This document shows positions 36,850 through 45,595 of a stretch of DNA of 64,000 nucleotides, piece by piece. Made by a program: the position numbers and the translations under genes. Under the pieces are notes generated by a model. The model saw only the letters and a program-made list of their open reading frames with translations. It made no database searches and was not told the DNA's origin. Each line of letters opens with the position of its first letter. Position 1 is the first letter of the stretch. The stretch comes from Rugosimonospora africana (lineage in GTDB: Bacteria; Actinomycetota; Actinomycetes; Mycobacteriales; Micromonosporaceae). The stretch is taken from assembly GCF_016862975.1 (NCBI RefSeq), contig NZ_BONZ01000062.1, positions 1-64,000 on the forward strand, written 5' to 3'.

Positions 36850-37898
36850 GACGACCTCCGCAGCCGTACCCGTCCCAACCGGAATGTGTTGTTGCGCCGC
36901 CGGGCCTTGCCGTCGGCGAGGACGGCGATGAGGATCGCCGCGCCGACACCGGCCGGTTGCCAGATCGCGGGGATGCCCGCGAACACCATGGCGGTCAGCG
37001 TGAGGGACAGGAACACGCTGCCCGCGATGGCGCCGAAGGCGCCGCCCCGGCCGCCGGTGAGAGCGGTGCCGCCGATGAGCGCGGCGGCGATGGCGTTGAG
37101 GTTGGCGTCGGTGTCGGTACCCGTGGTGGCGACCGCCGACCCGGTGCGCATCAGGTAGATGACGCCGGCCAGCCCGGCGAACAGCCCGCAGATGAGGTAG
37201 CAGACGAAGATGACCCGCTGGGTGCGGATACCGGCCCGGTACGCGGCCTCCAGGTCGTTGCCGGTGGCGTACACCGAGCGGCCGAATGTCGTGTGCCGCA
37301 GCAGCACGGCGGTCACCAGGACGGCCGCGCACCCGATCAGCAGGATCGTCGGGATGCCCCAGGCGAGCGTCTCGCTGCCCAGGTCGGTGTACTGCGTGGG
37401 CACGTGGTCGACCTGACGCCCGCCGGTCACCACGAACTGCAGGCCGCCGTACACGGACAGGGTGCCGAGCGTGGCGATGATGGGTGGCAACCGCAGCACC
37501 GCGACCAGTAGCGCGTTGCCCAGCCCGAGCGCCAGGCCCACCAGGGCGCCGAGGAACACCGCCGGCAGCAGGGTCATCCCGTGGTCCTGGGCACGGAAGC
37601 CGACGATGCAGGCGGACAACCCCATGATGGGCGCGATGGACAGGTCCACGCCTCGGCTGAGCAGCACGAAGGTCTCGCCGAGTGCGAGGAACGTGATGAC
37701 CATCGAGTCGGCCAGGATGAACGCGATGTTCCGCGAGGACCAGAAGTACGGATGGTGGGCGATGCTGGCCAGCACGATCGCCACCATGACGATGAGCAGC
37801 AGCAGCTCGCGGCGCAGGATCGCGGCCGACCACGAGCGCCGGTACGTCGTGGCTTCGGTCGCCGGCCGGACTGTTTCGGCGTTGGTCTGCGTGGTCAT
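36846..37898 (-). CDS. Sugar ABC transporter permease (RbsC-like)
   Basis: A 350-aa membrane protein of the same family. RGVDLSIAPIMGLSACIVG and ALIGGTALTGGRGGAFGAIAG are the signature segments. The ATG at 37898 overlaps the stop of the ATPase gene by 4 bp and its own stop overlaps the next permease, showing tight coupling within the operon. Confidence 0.92.
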   Translation of the reverse strand: MTTQTNAETVRPATEATTYRRSWSAAILRRELLLLIVMVAIVLASIAHHPYFWSSRNIAFILADSMVITFLALGETFVLLSRGVDLSIAPIMGLSACIVGFRAQDHGMTLLPAVFLGALVGLALGLGNALLVAVLRLPPIIATLGTLSVYGGLQFVVTGGRQVDHVPTQYTDLGSETLAWGIPTILLIGCAAVLVTAVLLRHTTFGRSVYATGNDLEAAYRAGIRTQRVIFVCYLICGLFAGLAGVIYLMRTGSAVATTGTDTDANLNAIAAALIGGTALTGGRGGAFGAIAGSVFLSLTLTAMVFAGIPAIWQPAGVGAAILIAVLADGKARRRNNTFRLGRVRLRRSS

Positions 37899-39436
37899 GA
37901 TGCCCCCACCGCCAGCTGGCCCAGTGTTTCCAGGGTGATGTCGTCGCCCGCCACTTCGCCGACCACCCGACCCTCGTACACCGCGTACACCCGATCGCAG
38001 AGCCGCACCAACTCCTCCAACTCCGAGGAGATGACGAGGGTGGCCAGGCCGTTGCGGGTCAGGGACTCGATGATTTCGTAGATGCCCTCCTTGGCACCCA
38101 CGTCGACGCCCCGGGTGGGTTCGTCGAAGATGGCGACCTTCGGGGCCGCGGCGACCCAGCGCGCGAGCAGTGCCCGCTGCTGGTTCCCGCCGGAGAGCGC
38201 CTTGATGGCCAGCTCCATCGACGCGGCCCGCACGTCCATCCGTTCGGCGGCCCGCTGCGCCGCGACCTGCTCCTGTCTTGGCCGCAGGAACGTCGACAGC
38301 CATCTGGGCAGCCGTCCGATCGTCGCCGCGGTCACGTTCCGGGACAGGTCCACCTCGGCGAAGACCCCGTTGCGGCCACGGTCCTCGGCGAGATACACCA
38401 ACCCGGCGTCGATGCAGGTACGCGGCGACCTGGCGGTGATGTCGCGGGAGCCGAGCAGCACCCGGCCCGCGCTCGGGCCGCGCAGGCCGAACACCGTCTC
38501 GGCGAACTCGGTACGGCCGCTGCCGACGAGCCCGGCCAGGCCCACGATCTCGCCGGCCCGTACCCGCAACGAGACCCCGTTGACTTCGGGTGGGCAGGAC
38601 AGCGCCTGGACGTCCAGCGCGACGTCTCCCGGCGTGGTGGTGTGTGCCGCCCGCTGGGTGACCGCGAGCGACCGGCCGACCATCGCGCCGACCAGTTCCT
38701 GGCGGGTCAGCTCACCGCGCCTCGCCTCGGCCACCACGCGCCCGTCGCGCAACACGGTGATGGCGTCGCTGACCTCCTCGACCTCGTCGAGCCGGTGGCT
38801 GATGAAGCCGAGCGCCAGATCGTGCCCGCGCAGGTCGTTCATCAGCTCGAAGAGGCGCTGCGAATCGTGAGCGGTGAGCGGCGAGGTGGGCTCGTCGAAG
38901 AAGATGACCCGGCAGTCGTGGGCCAGCGCGCGGGCGCACTCGACGAGCTGCTGTTGCGCGATCGACAGCCGCCCCGCCGCCAGGCGCGGATTCACTCTCA
39001 GCCCGACCTTGGCGAACACGGCGTCCGCGCGGGCGTACACGGCGCGCCAGTCGACGTTGACGCGCAGCCGCCCCTTCGGCAGCGTCCCGACGTACAGGTT
39101 CTCCGCCACCGACAGGTCGGGCATCAGCCGTGGCTCCTGCGGTACCAAGTAGACGCCGCGCGACTGCGCCTCCCGGGGCGTGAGGCCGTGCTGCGGTACC
39201 CCGCCGAGGGACAGGCTCCCGCCGTCCGGTGTGTAGACCCCGGCCATCACCTTCAGCAGCGTGGACTTTCCGGCGCCGTTTTCCCCGACGAGCGTGTGTA
39301 TCTCGCCGGGGCGGAACGTGACGCTCACCGCCTTGAGTACCTCGACACCGGAGAACCGCTTGGAGATGTCCACCGCGTCGTAGCGCAGTCCCGAGCCAGC
39401 CGGCTCGGCTGTGTCATCCGTCGAGTCCGTCCGCAC
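37895..39436 (-). CDS. Sugar ABC transporter ATP-binding protein (RbsA/MglA-like)
   Basis: A 513-aa protein with two fused nucleotide-binding domains. The first has GENGAGKSTLLK, LSIAQQQLVECARAL and VIFFDEPTSPL; the second has the usual degenerate Walker A (GLVGSGRTEFAE) with ALSGGNQQRALLARW and VAIFDEPTRGVDVG. GTG 39436 is preferred because GGGGAGG lies 8 nt upstream; an ATG at 39466 has no ribosome site. A LacI-type operator lies 40 bp upstream, so this is the first gene of the regulated importer operon. Confidence 0.93.
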   Translation of the reverse strand: MRTDSTDDTAEPAGSGLRYDAVDISKRFSGVEVLKAVSVTFRPGEIHTLVGENGAGKSTLLKVMAGVYTPDGGSLSLGGVPQHGLTPREAQSRGVYLVPQEPRLMPDLSVAENLYVGTLPKGRLRVNVDWRAVYARADAVFAKVGLRVNPRLAAGRLSIAQQQLVECARALAHDCRVIFFDEPTSPLTAHDSQRLFELMNDLRGHDLALGFISHRLDEVEEVSDAITVLRDGRVVAEARRGELTRQELVGAMVGRSLAVTQRAAHTTTPGDVALDVQALSCPPEVNGVSLRVRAGEIVGLAGLVGSGRTEFAETVFGLRGPSAGRVLLGSRDITARSPRTCIDAGLVYLAEDRGRNGVFAEVDLSRNVTAATIGRLPRWLSTFLRPRQEQVAAQRAAERMDVRAASMELAIKALSGGNQQRALLARWVAAAPKVAIFDEPTRGVDVGAKEGIYEIIESLTRNGLATLVISSELEELVRLCDRVYAVYEGRVVGEVAGDDITLETLGQLAVGAS

Positions 39437-39475
39437 CGCCCACACCTCCCCGGCTAATAGATCCATGATGATGGA

Positions 39476-39489
39476 TGTGCTCGTTAACA
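39476..39489. promoter_or_regulatory. LacI-type operator of the importer operon
   Basis: TGTGCTCGTTAACA shares the outer TGT/ACA and central CG with the palindrome at 30177-30190, with three mismatched pairs. It lies in the leader/promoter of the ABC operon and 10 bp from the lacI stop. Confidence 0.65.
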
Positions 39490-39498
39490 ATCATTGGG

Positions 39499-40602
39499 TT
39501 ACTCGCGTCCCGAACCTCGACCGACCTGGGGGACCTTGCTGGGGGTACTGCTCCGGCGCACGACCAGCTCCGGCGTGACGACGCTGCACTCGGCGGCCTC
39601 GCCCGGTGTTTCGATCTGTCCGATGAGCAGCCGCACACAGCGCCTGCCCACCTCGCTGAAGTCCTGCCGCACGGTGGACAGCGGCGGGGTGAAGTACGCG
39701 GCCTCCGGGATGTCGTCGAAGCCGACGACGGCCACCTCGTCCGGCACCGCGCGGCCGAACTCGTGCAGCGCGCGCAGCAGGCCGAGAGCCATGTGGTCGT
39801 TGCCCGCGAACACGGCGGTGACCTCCGGCAGGCGGGCGAGCACCCGCCCCGCCTCGTACCCGGAGCGGGCGCTCCAGTCGCCGGTCAGCGGCGGCGGTAC
39901 GTCGACCCGGGCCGCGTCCAGCGCCCGCGTCCAGCCCTCGATGCGGCCCCGGGACTCGGACCAGTTGGCCGGGCCGGCGACGTGCCACACCGTGCTGCGC
40001 CCCGCGGACAGCAGGTGCTCCGTCGCCCGCTGCGCGCCGTGCGCCTGGTCGACCGTGACCGACGCGATGTCGGACTCGGGGTGCGCGTTGACCACCACGG
40101 TCGGGATGTCGGTCGGGAGGTCGGCCAGCGCCTCGCTCGCCGAGGAGAGCGGCGCGATGACCACCACCCCCTCCACGCCGGCCGTGGCCAGGCGCTCGAC
40201 CGCTTCGAGCACCGAGATGCGGTCGATGGAGGCGAGGCCGACGGTGTTGACCCGGTAGTCGGCCCGGCGCGCGGCGTCGTCGACGCCGTGCATCGTGGCG
40301 GCCGGGCCGTAGAGCGTGCTGTCCAGGCCGATGACGCCGATCGTGCGCGAGTGGCCGGTCACCAGCGTGCGAGCCGCGCTGTTCGGGCGGTAGCCGAGTT
40401 CCCGCATGGACCACAGCACCCGCGAGCGGGTGCTCTGCCGGACGTTGGGGTGGTCGTTGAGCACGCGCGACACGGTCTGGTGGGACACGCCGGCGAGCCG
40501 TGCGACATCCATCATCGACGGGCGGTGGGCGCGGGCGGACGTCGCCGGTTCGGCACTAGAGGGCTGACGATGCTCGCCCTGCGCGGGCTGACGGGATTCC
40601 AC
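39499..40602 (-). CDS. LacI-family transcriptional regulator
   Basis: A 367-aa regulator. The helix-turn-helix is MMDVARLAGVSHQTVSRVLN followed by the hinge VTGHSRTIGVIG, then a periplasmic-binding-protein-like sensor (TVDQAHGAQRATEHLL, VFAGNDHMALGLLRAL, VVGFDDIPEAAYFTPPLSTV). The N-terminal extension of about 30 residues before the HTH is usual in actinomycetes. GTG 40602 is chosen for GGGAG upstream. It lies just upstream of the importer operon in the same direction and has its own box at 40635-40648; the sensed sugar is unknown. Confidence 0.9.
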   Translation of the reverse strand: MESRQPAQGEHRQPSSAEPATSARAHRPSMMDVARLAGVSHQTVSRVLNDHPNVRQSTRSRVLWSMRELGYRPNSAARTLVTGHSRTIGVIGLDSTLYGPAATMHGVDDAARRADYRVNTVGLASIDRISVLEAVERLATAGVEGVVVIAPLSSASEALADLPTDIPTVVVNAHPESDIASVTVDQAHGAQRATEHLLSAGRSTVWHVAGPANWSESRGRIEGWTRALDAARVDVPPPLTGDWSARSGYEAGRVLARLPEVTAVFAGNDHMALGLLRALHEFGRAVPDEVAVVGFDDIPEAAYFTPPLSTVRQDFSEVGRRCVRLLIGQIETPGEAAECSVVTPELVVRRSSTPSKVPQVGRGSGRE

Positions 40603-40634
40603 GCGACCACTCCCATCCGACCTGGACCAGACAG

Positions 40635-40648
40635 TGTGAGCGTTAACA
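40635..40648. promoter_or_regulatory. LacI-type operator of lacI
   Basis: TGTGAGCGTTAACA combines the left half of the 30177-30190 palindrome with the right half of the 39476-39489 box. It is 33 bp before the lacI start, which fits autorepression. Between 40650 and 40840 I see no other gene. Confidence 0.75.
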
Positions 40649-40845
40649 ATGACGTAACCATAGGGACGGTGTTGGATGCGGTCAAGACCCGACACGAAAC
40701 CGTGATTGTCGATGCGTCGCACATGTGCGGATGTCCTCACCCTTAACAACGCCAACGGATTCACCGTCTACGGACACGATGAGGCACCGCACACGACGAT
40801 GGCGCGCACGGTGTCGATGGGTCTTGTCGAGAGCCCTCGGGCCCG

Positions 40846-40879
40846 CGCCGGGCGGTCGGCAGGTGCCGGCCGCCCGGCG
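40846..40879 (-). terminator. Terminator hairpin of the beta-helix-like gene
   Basis: CGCCGGGCGG and CCGCCCGGCG form a 10-bp stem with a 14-nt loop, 17 bp past the stop of the minus-strand gene. Confidence 0.65.
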
Positions 40880-40895
40880 GGATGGATACCTTTGT

Positions 40896-41909
40896 TCAGC
40901 TACCGATCGCCGCTCGCCCGGCCTGGTGGGCGGCAGCGGTACCACTGTTGCCACGGCTCTTCACCGCGGCGAGTGCGTCGGCTCCCCGGCTGGTGGCCGG
41001 CGCGGCCGACTTGGCCGCCGCGTTCGGGGCCAGCGTCCGGGCGTTGGGTGCCGCGGCGCCCGCCGGTGCCGGCGCGCACTGGTCGGTCGCCTGGCCGCGG
41101 ATGCGGCTGCTCGACCCGACCGGAGCCGAGGCGTTCCCGGTGCAGGTCAGGTCGTCACGGACCACGTTGTCGCTGACGTAGACCGGCGACGCGTTGCCGG
41201 TCAGCGCCAGGTTGCCGGCGAACACGTCGAATCCGCACCCGGTCAGCGGCGCCGACGCGCCGACCTGCACCAGGCTGCCGTCGGCGGCGGTGCTGCCGCT
41301 GATGCTCGCGTTGCCGTCGACCTCGGACGTGCAGACCACGCTGCCGGTCTGCGCACCGGAGATGTCGACGGTGCCCTCGATGACGCTGTTGTACACGTCC
41401 GTGAGCACGTCACCCGAGGTGGTCAGGTTCTTGGACATCCGGGCCGACTCCAGGTAGGTCTCGCCGTTGGTCGAGCTGACGCCGACCAGCGAGGAGCCGA
41501 TGCTGTAGAAGAACCCGGAACTGGTCGCCGTCACGTTCGCGCCGAGCGTGCTGTTCTCGGCGTACCCGCCGAACGCGGAGTTGAGCTTGACCGCACCGGT
41601 GACCGTCGTCCGCTCGATGTCGACGAACCCGTTGTCCTGCACGGTCAGCGTGCCATTGAGCCGGGAGTCGGTCAGCAGCAGGTTGCCGCCGCCGCGCACC
41701 GTGGTGGCACCGTTGATCGTGACGTTGGTCAGGTCGCAGGACTTGTTCGCGGGTACGAACAGGTCGTTCGGCACCGTCACATCCGAGGCGGTGCCGGTGC
41801 ACGAGGTGGTCAGGGCGGCCGAGGCCGGTGCGGCGATGGCGACCGCGGTGCCGGCCGCGGCTACGGCGCACAGTGCGGTCGCGATGAAGGCGGTCCGTCG
41901 GTGGCGCAT
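40896..41909 (-). CDS. Secreted beta-helix-like repeat protein
   Basis: A 337-aa exported protein of unknown function. The Sec signal TAFIATALCAVAAAGTAVAIA ends near ASA-ALTT. Residues about 40-270 show short strands with recurring Thr/Val/Asn/Ser ladders (NVTINGATTVRGGGNLLLTD, LNGTLTVQDNGFVDIERTTV), as in right-handed parallel beta-helices. Four or more Cys could form disulfides. The tail from about 275 is Ala/Pro-rich and disordered. It lies after the GH127 gene in the same direction, but a perfect hairpin separates them. A role in binding polysaccharide is a guess. Confidence 0.65.
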   Translation of the reverse strand: MRHRRTAFIATALCAVAAAGTAVAIAAPASAALTTSCTGTASDVTVPNDLFVPANKSCDLTNVTINGATTVRGGGNLLLTDSRLNGTLTVQDNGFVDIERTTVTGAVKLNSAFGGYAENSTLGANVTATSSGFFYSIGSSLVGVSSTNGETYLESARMSKNLTTSGDVLTDVYNSVIEGTVDISGAQTGSVVCTSEVDGNASISGSTAADGSLVQVGASAPLTGCGFDVFAGNLALTGNASPVYVSDNVVRDDLTCTGNASAPVGSSSRIRGQATDQCAPAPAGAAAPNARTLAPNAAAKSAAPATSRGADALAAVKSRGNSGTAAAHQAGRAAIGS

Positions 41910-41940
41910 GGCTATGGCGATCCCTTCGGTAGGGGGAAAA

Positions 41941-41968
41941 TGCCGGCGCGGCGGGCGCCGCGCCGGCA
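41941..41968 (-). terminator. Perfect 12-bp hairpin between GH127 and the beta-helix-like gene
   Basis: TGCCGGCGCGGC-GGGC-GCCGCGCCGGCA. It lies in the 89-bp gap between the two minus-strand genes and could end or attenuate the GH127 transcript. Confidence 0.8.
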
Positions 41969-41998
41969 GGTGGAATTGACGCGGGGAGGGACGGTGAA

Positions 41999-44860
41999 TT
42001 ATGCCGGAAGGCTGGAGCGGCCGACCGCGGAAATCACGGCCTCCCGCTCCTGGCGGGTGAGCAGCCCGCTGTCGGACCACTGGGACGCGGTCTGTTCCAC
42101 GGCGCGGACCAGACCGCCCTTGTCGGTGAACGGCCCCTGGTCCCAGACCACGTCGAGGAACGTCCGGCCGTCCGGGCCGACGTGGTTGACCACGCCGCTG
42201 TCCACGCTGCCGAACACGACCTTCGGTTCGACCCGGTGGAAGTACACGTGATACGGCGACGTGTCGTCGATGTAGAACGGGGCGAGAGTGAACCCGTTGG
42301 TGGTGAACGTCATCGGCGTCCCGGTCGGTTTGATCGCCTGGCTCAGGTCGCGGCTGAGCGTGTAGTCCTTGTAGAAGTTCAGGCTCTGGTAGGTGGTCGC
42401 GGAACTCTTGAGGACCATCGGGATCGGGCCGTACGCGATGCTCTGCGTACCCGGCTGGTCGAGTGCCCGCTCGATGCGCAGCGTGAACGGAGCGGCGACC
42501 GTCACCGTGTCACCGGAGCTCCACTGGCGGCTCAGCGTGACGTACTCGCCGGGGGTGGCGGTCAGCTTCTGCGTCTTGCCGTTCAGCTTGACCGTGAAGC
42601 CCTTCTCCGCCCAGTACGGCACCCGCAGCTTGAGGTCCAGCTGTCCGCTGCCGGTAATGGTCAGCGTGCTGGTACCCGACGGGTCGGTCGGGTAGTCGGT
42701 CGCCTGGCTCACCCGCAACCCGCGGTCCTCCCAGTCCAGAGTGGACGGGATGTAGAGGTTGACGTACAGGGCCGATCCGTCGATCGACGTGAAGTAGATG
42801 GAGTCCTGGAACTTGGCGTGCGTCTCCAGGCCGGTGCCGCCACAGCAGGTGCCCAGGTTGCCGTAGCTGCGCCGGGCGCCCGGGTTGACCGGGATGAAGT
42901 AGGTCAGCAGCGGGTTGGTGTCGCTGTCGATGTTTTCCCGGGAGGCGAGGATCTGCCCGTACAGAGCCCGTTCGTAGTACTGCATGTACTTCGGATTGCC
43001 GGTGTGGAAGAACAGGCTGCGGCTGAGCTTGAGCATGTTGTACGCGGGGCAGGTCTCCGCGTTGGACGTCTGGATGGTGCTGGCGATGACGTCCCGGGCG
43101 CCGAAGATCTCGCCGGACCCGGCCATCCCGCCGTCGATGTAGATGCGGTGCGGCACGACCATGTCCCAGAAGTTGGCGGCCGCGGTGTAGTAGTCGGTGT
43201 CGCCGGTCTGCTCGAAGATCTCCAGGTATCCCTCGTACTGCGGGATGTGCTGGTTGGCGTGCTCGCCGTTGATGGTGTCCTGGTTGGCGATGGCCGCGTC
43301 GAGCAGGTACGTGTTGTCGAAGCAGCGTGCCGTGGTCAGGTAGTTCTCGTTGCCGGTCAGCGCGTACAGGTCGGCCATCACCACCGGCATCGCGTTGTAC
43401 TCGCCGGCGATGTAGATCTTCCACATCCGGTCCAGCTGGGTACGGGGCAGGTGGCCCAGCCGGCTGTACGCCCAGTCCGCCATGCCCAGCACGATGGTCA
43501 GCGCCTGCGCGTTGCCGGTGTGCTGGTACGCGTCGACCAGCCCGCGCATGATCATGTGGCAGGTGTACCAGGGCGCCCAGATCGTCGGGTACGTCGCGAA
43601 CTGCTCCAGCAGGATGTACTGCGTCTCCGGGTACGCCGCGAGGTAGCCGGCGTGGCTGGGGCCGGGCGCACCGGTCGACGGGTTCACCACCGAGCCGTCC
43701 TTGCCGTTGCCGGACGAGTCCGTGGTGGTGTTGCCGGTCGCGTCGTCGAACTTGTACCAGGCGACGTTGCCGCCGCCCAGTCCACCGTCGGCGGAGGCGG
43801 TCAGCGCCTGCACCTCGGAGGCGGCGAGCGCCCGGTTGAAGACCTGGAACTCGTCGAGCGAGGCGGACAGCAGCGGGTCGCCGTAGGCCGAGCGGCCGAG
43901 CCAGTTGTTGGTGGTCGAGCCGAGGCTCGACGGGGTCAGCGTCATCGAGCTGTTGGTGGCCACCGCGACCCCGTTGACGTACAGGGTTCCGGTGCCACCG
44001 GAGAGGGTCACCGCGACGTGACTCCACTGGTTGGCCGGCAACCGGCTGGTGCCGGTCAGCTGCTGCTCACCGCCGCCGCCGCTGGTGGTGATGGCGAACC
44101 GGGGCGCGGAGCCCGCGCTGACCGTGAGGAACATGTACCGGGTCGTGCCGGTGCCGAAGTCGAAGATGCGCGACCAGGTGCTGACCGTCGCCGGGTTCAC
44201 CCAGGTCGCGATCGTGAAGTCGGTCAGGCCGTTGACGATCCCGACCGGCAGCGTGACGTACTGCCCCTTGCCGTTGAGCTGCAGGGCCTGCCCGAACTTC
44301 CCGGCGACCCGGCCCAGGGGCGGTGGGGGCGGCGCCGGCTGCCCGACCGTGGCGTTCAGCGCGTCCTGGCACTGCCCGAGCGCGGTGACCATGTAGTCGG
44401 CGCGATCCTTGAAGACCTGCTCGCCGGTGTGCGCGTAGGCCAACGCCAGCGCGCTGAGGAAGTGACCGCCGTAGTGGCCACGCAGGTTGCCGTCGAACGT
44501 CTCCCATCCGCCGGGGGCCTGGGCGCCCAGGGTGTCCAGGCCGGCGTTGGCCCGGTACACGGCGAGCATGCGGTCGATCGGGTACTCGCGCAGGAAGTTC
44601 AGGACGTGGTCACGGTTCGCGGTGAACAGGCTCGGAGCCAGCGTCACCTCGGTGTTGTCGAACGGCTTGATAATCCAGCTGGACGGCGTGGGGATCGCGG
44701 TACCGGGCGGGGCACCGGTGACCGTGGTGGTCGCGCCTCCGGTACCGTCCGCCGCGGCGGCCGACGCCGCCGTGGCGAACGCGGGCGATGCCGCTGCCGC
44801 CGGAACGATGGTGGCTAACGCGCCCAACCGCAGTGCGTCCCGACGGGACATTCGTGACAT
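41999..44860 (-). CDS. Tat-exported GH127 beta-L-arabinofuranosidase with internal LamG
   Basis: A 953-aa secreted enzyme. A Tat signal (MSRRDALRLGALATIVPAAA) follows the ATG at 44860, which has AAGGAGGAG upstream. The GH127 (alpha/alpha)6 barrel starts near WIIKPFDNTEVTL. The zinc/nucleophile set of the family is visible: Glu and Cys in AETCPAYN, and Cys672-Cys673 in GTCCGGTG; Glu in GEIFG fits the acid/base. A permuted LamG (about 178-400) is inserted between ALGQCQDALN and AGYLAAYPE, which are adjacent in ordinary GH127 enzymes. A jelly-roll C-terminal region follows. It should release L-arabinose from beta-linked arabinofuranosides. Confidence 0.92.
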   Translation of the reverse strand: MSRMSRRDALRLGALATIVPAAAASPAFATAASAAAADGTGGATTTVTGAPPGTAIPTPSSWIIKPFDNTEVTLAPSLFTANRDHVLNFLREYPIDRMLAVYRANAGLDTLGAQAPGGWETFDGNLRGHYGGHFLSALALAYAHTGEQVFKDRADYMVTALGQCQDALNATVGQPAPPPPPLGRVAGKFGQALQLNGKGQYVTLPVGIVNGLTDFTIATWVNPATVSTWSRIFDFGTGTTRYMFLTVSAGSAPRFAITTSGGGGEQQLTGTSRLPANQWSHVAVTLSGGTGTLYVNGVAVATNSSMTLTPSSLGSTTNNWLGRSAYGDPLLSASLDEFQVFNRALAASEVQALTASADGGLGGGNVAWYKFDDATGNTTTDSSGNGKDGSVVNPSTGAPGPSHAGYLAAYPETQYILLEQFATYPTIWAPWYTCHMIMRGLVDAYQHTGNAQALTIVLGMADWAYSRLGHLPRTQLDRMWKIYIAGEYNAMPVVMADLYALTGNENYLTTARCFDNTYLLDAAIANQDTINGEHANQHIPQYEGYLEIFEQTGDTDYYTAAANFWDMVVPHRIYIDGGMAGSGEIFGARDVIASTIQTSNAETCPAYNMLKLSRSLFFHTGNPKYMQYYERALYGQILASRENIDSDTNPLLTYFIPVNPGARRSYGNLGTCCGGTGLETHAKFQDSIYFTSIDGSALYVNLYIPSTLDWEDRGLRVSQATDYPTDPSGTSTLTITGSGQLDLKLRVPYWAEKGFTVKLNGKTQKLTATPGEYVTLSRQWSSGDTVTVAAPFTLRIERALDQPGTQSIAYGPIPMVLKSSATTYQSLNFYKDYTLSRDLSQAIKPTGTPMTFTTNGFTLAPFYIDDTSPYHVYFHRVEPKVVFGSVDSGVVNHVGPDGRTFLDVVWDQGPFTDKGGLVRAVEQTASQWSDSGLLTRQEREAVISAVGRSSLPA

Positions 44861-45008
44861 GTGCGGTCTCCTCCTTGGATCGCGGACGGGTTCAGCAGTC
44901 GATGAGGTGGGACCCCCTGTATCTGGCCCGCTGCGTGCTGCCGGGGCCGGCATTGACAGCGGTCTCGCGATGCGGCGAAGTCGTGGGTGGACGTTGGGAC
45001 GTCGATCA

Positions 45009-45073
45009 TTCGAAATATCGAACGACATCCGATATTGGTTTGCACGGTAGAACCATTTCGAAATACTTGTCAA
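45009..45073 (-). promoter_or_regulatory. GH127 promoter with IclR-type operator
   Basis: On the minus strand TTGACA (45068-45073) and TACCGT (45044-45049) are separated by 18 bp. The box TTCGAAATATCGAA at 45009-45022 lies about 15-28 nt after the predicted start. A small palindrome ATTTCGAAAT (45055-45064) sits in the spacer and may be an accessory site. Confidence 0.8.
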
Positions 45074-45126
45074 CGCTTGAATGTGACAGGCGGCGACCGC
45101 GTGCTCACGGCTTCACGTGCCAGAAT

Positions 45127-45231
45127 CCTTGTCCAGCAAGGAATACTCGGCGTCATCGGAGCCGTTGACAGGTTGCCGTCTATGGGCGAGCCTATGCTGA
45201 CCGCGATGTCGCGAAGTTCGATATTTCGAAC
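45127..45231 (+). promoter_or_regulatory. Promoter with IclR-type operator, paralogous to the araB promoter
   Basis: CCTTGTCCAGCAAGG (from 45127), TTGACA (45165-45170) and GCCTAT (45190-45195) match the araB upstream region. GTTCGATATTTCGAAC (45216-45231) is a perfect outer palindrome with the 14-mer starting 27 bp after the start of GCCTAT. It drives a transcript towards the dehydrogenase gene or a small ORF. Confidence 0.7.
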
Positions 45232-45261
45232 AATTGCCATCCCGATCGGTGGGTGTCGACC

Positions 45262-45393
45262 ATGGCCGGCGCCGTCACGAGCGTGCTGGGGGTTCCCATG
45301 TTCGGGTACGTCATCGGGTTCGTTGTGGCAGGCAAGTGCGACGCCTTCGGGTCAGGGGACGCGGTCTACCTCGACTCTTTTCATGAGTGGTAG
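45262..45393 (+). CDS. Possible 43-aa leader peptide or gene remnant
   Basis: An ATG frame with a GGTGGGTG ribosome-like site encodes 43 residues beginning MAGAVTSVLGVPMFGYVIGF and ending SFHEW, and stops at TAG. It lies directly downstream of an arabinose-type promoter and operator. GC3 is only moderately biased. It could be a leader peptide, the remnant of a lost ara gene, or non-coding. Confidence 0.3.
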   Translation: MAGAVTSVLGVPMFGYVIGFVVAGKCDAFGSGDAVYLDSFHEW

Positions 45394-45480
45394 CAACCCG
45401 TCTACGGACAGCGGTAGGGGACCGGTCCACCGGCGTTCCGTCTGTTGTATTAGGCGTCGTACGGGCCGGTCGGGATGGCT

Positions 45481-45508
45481 TTGAGGCACCCCGGTCGCAG
45501 GCTAGATT
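45481..45508 (+). promoter_or_regulatory. Possible second promoter of the dehydrogenase gene
   Basis: TTGAGG (45481-45486) and TAGATT (45503-45508) are separated by 16 bp, about 90 bp before the GTG start. No IclR-type box is next to it. Confidence 0.45.
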
Positions 45509-45595
45509 CACCGCAGCAGGTTCGGGTTCGGGGTCCGTCCGGAAGGGATCTGGCGCAGTGTCCAAGAGCCTTGGGAGCCGGTCCCACCGGGTCCC

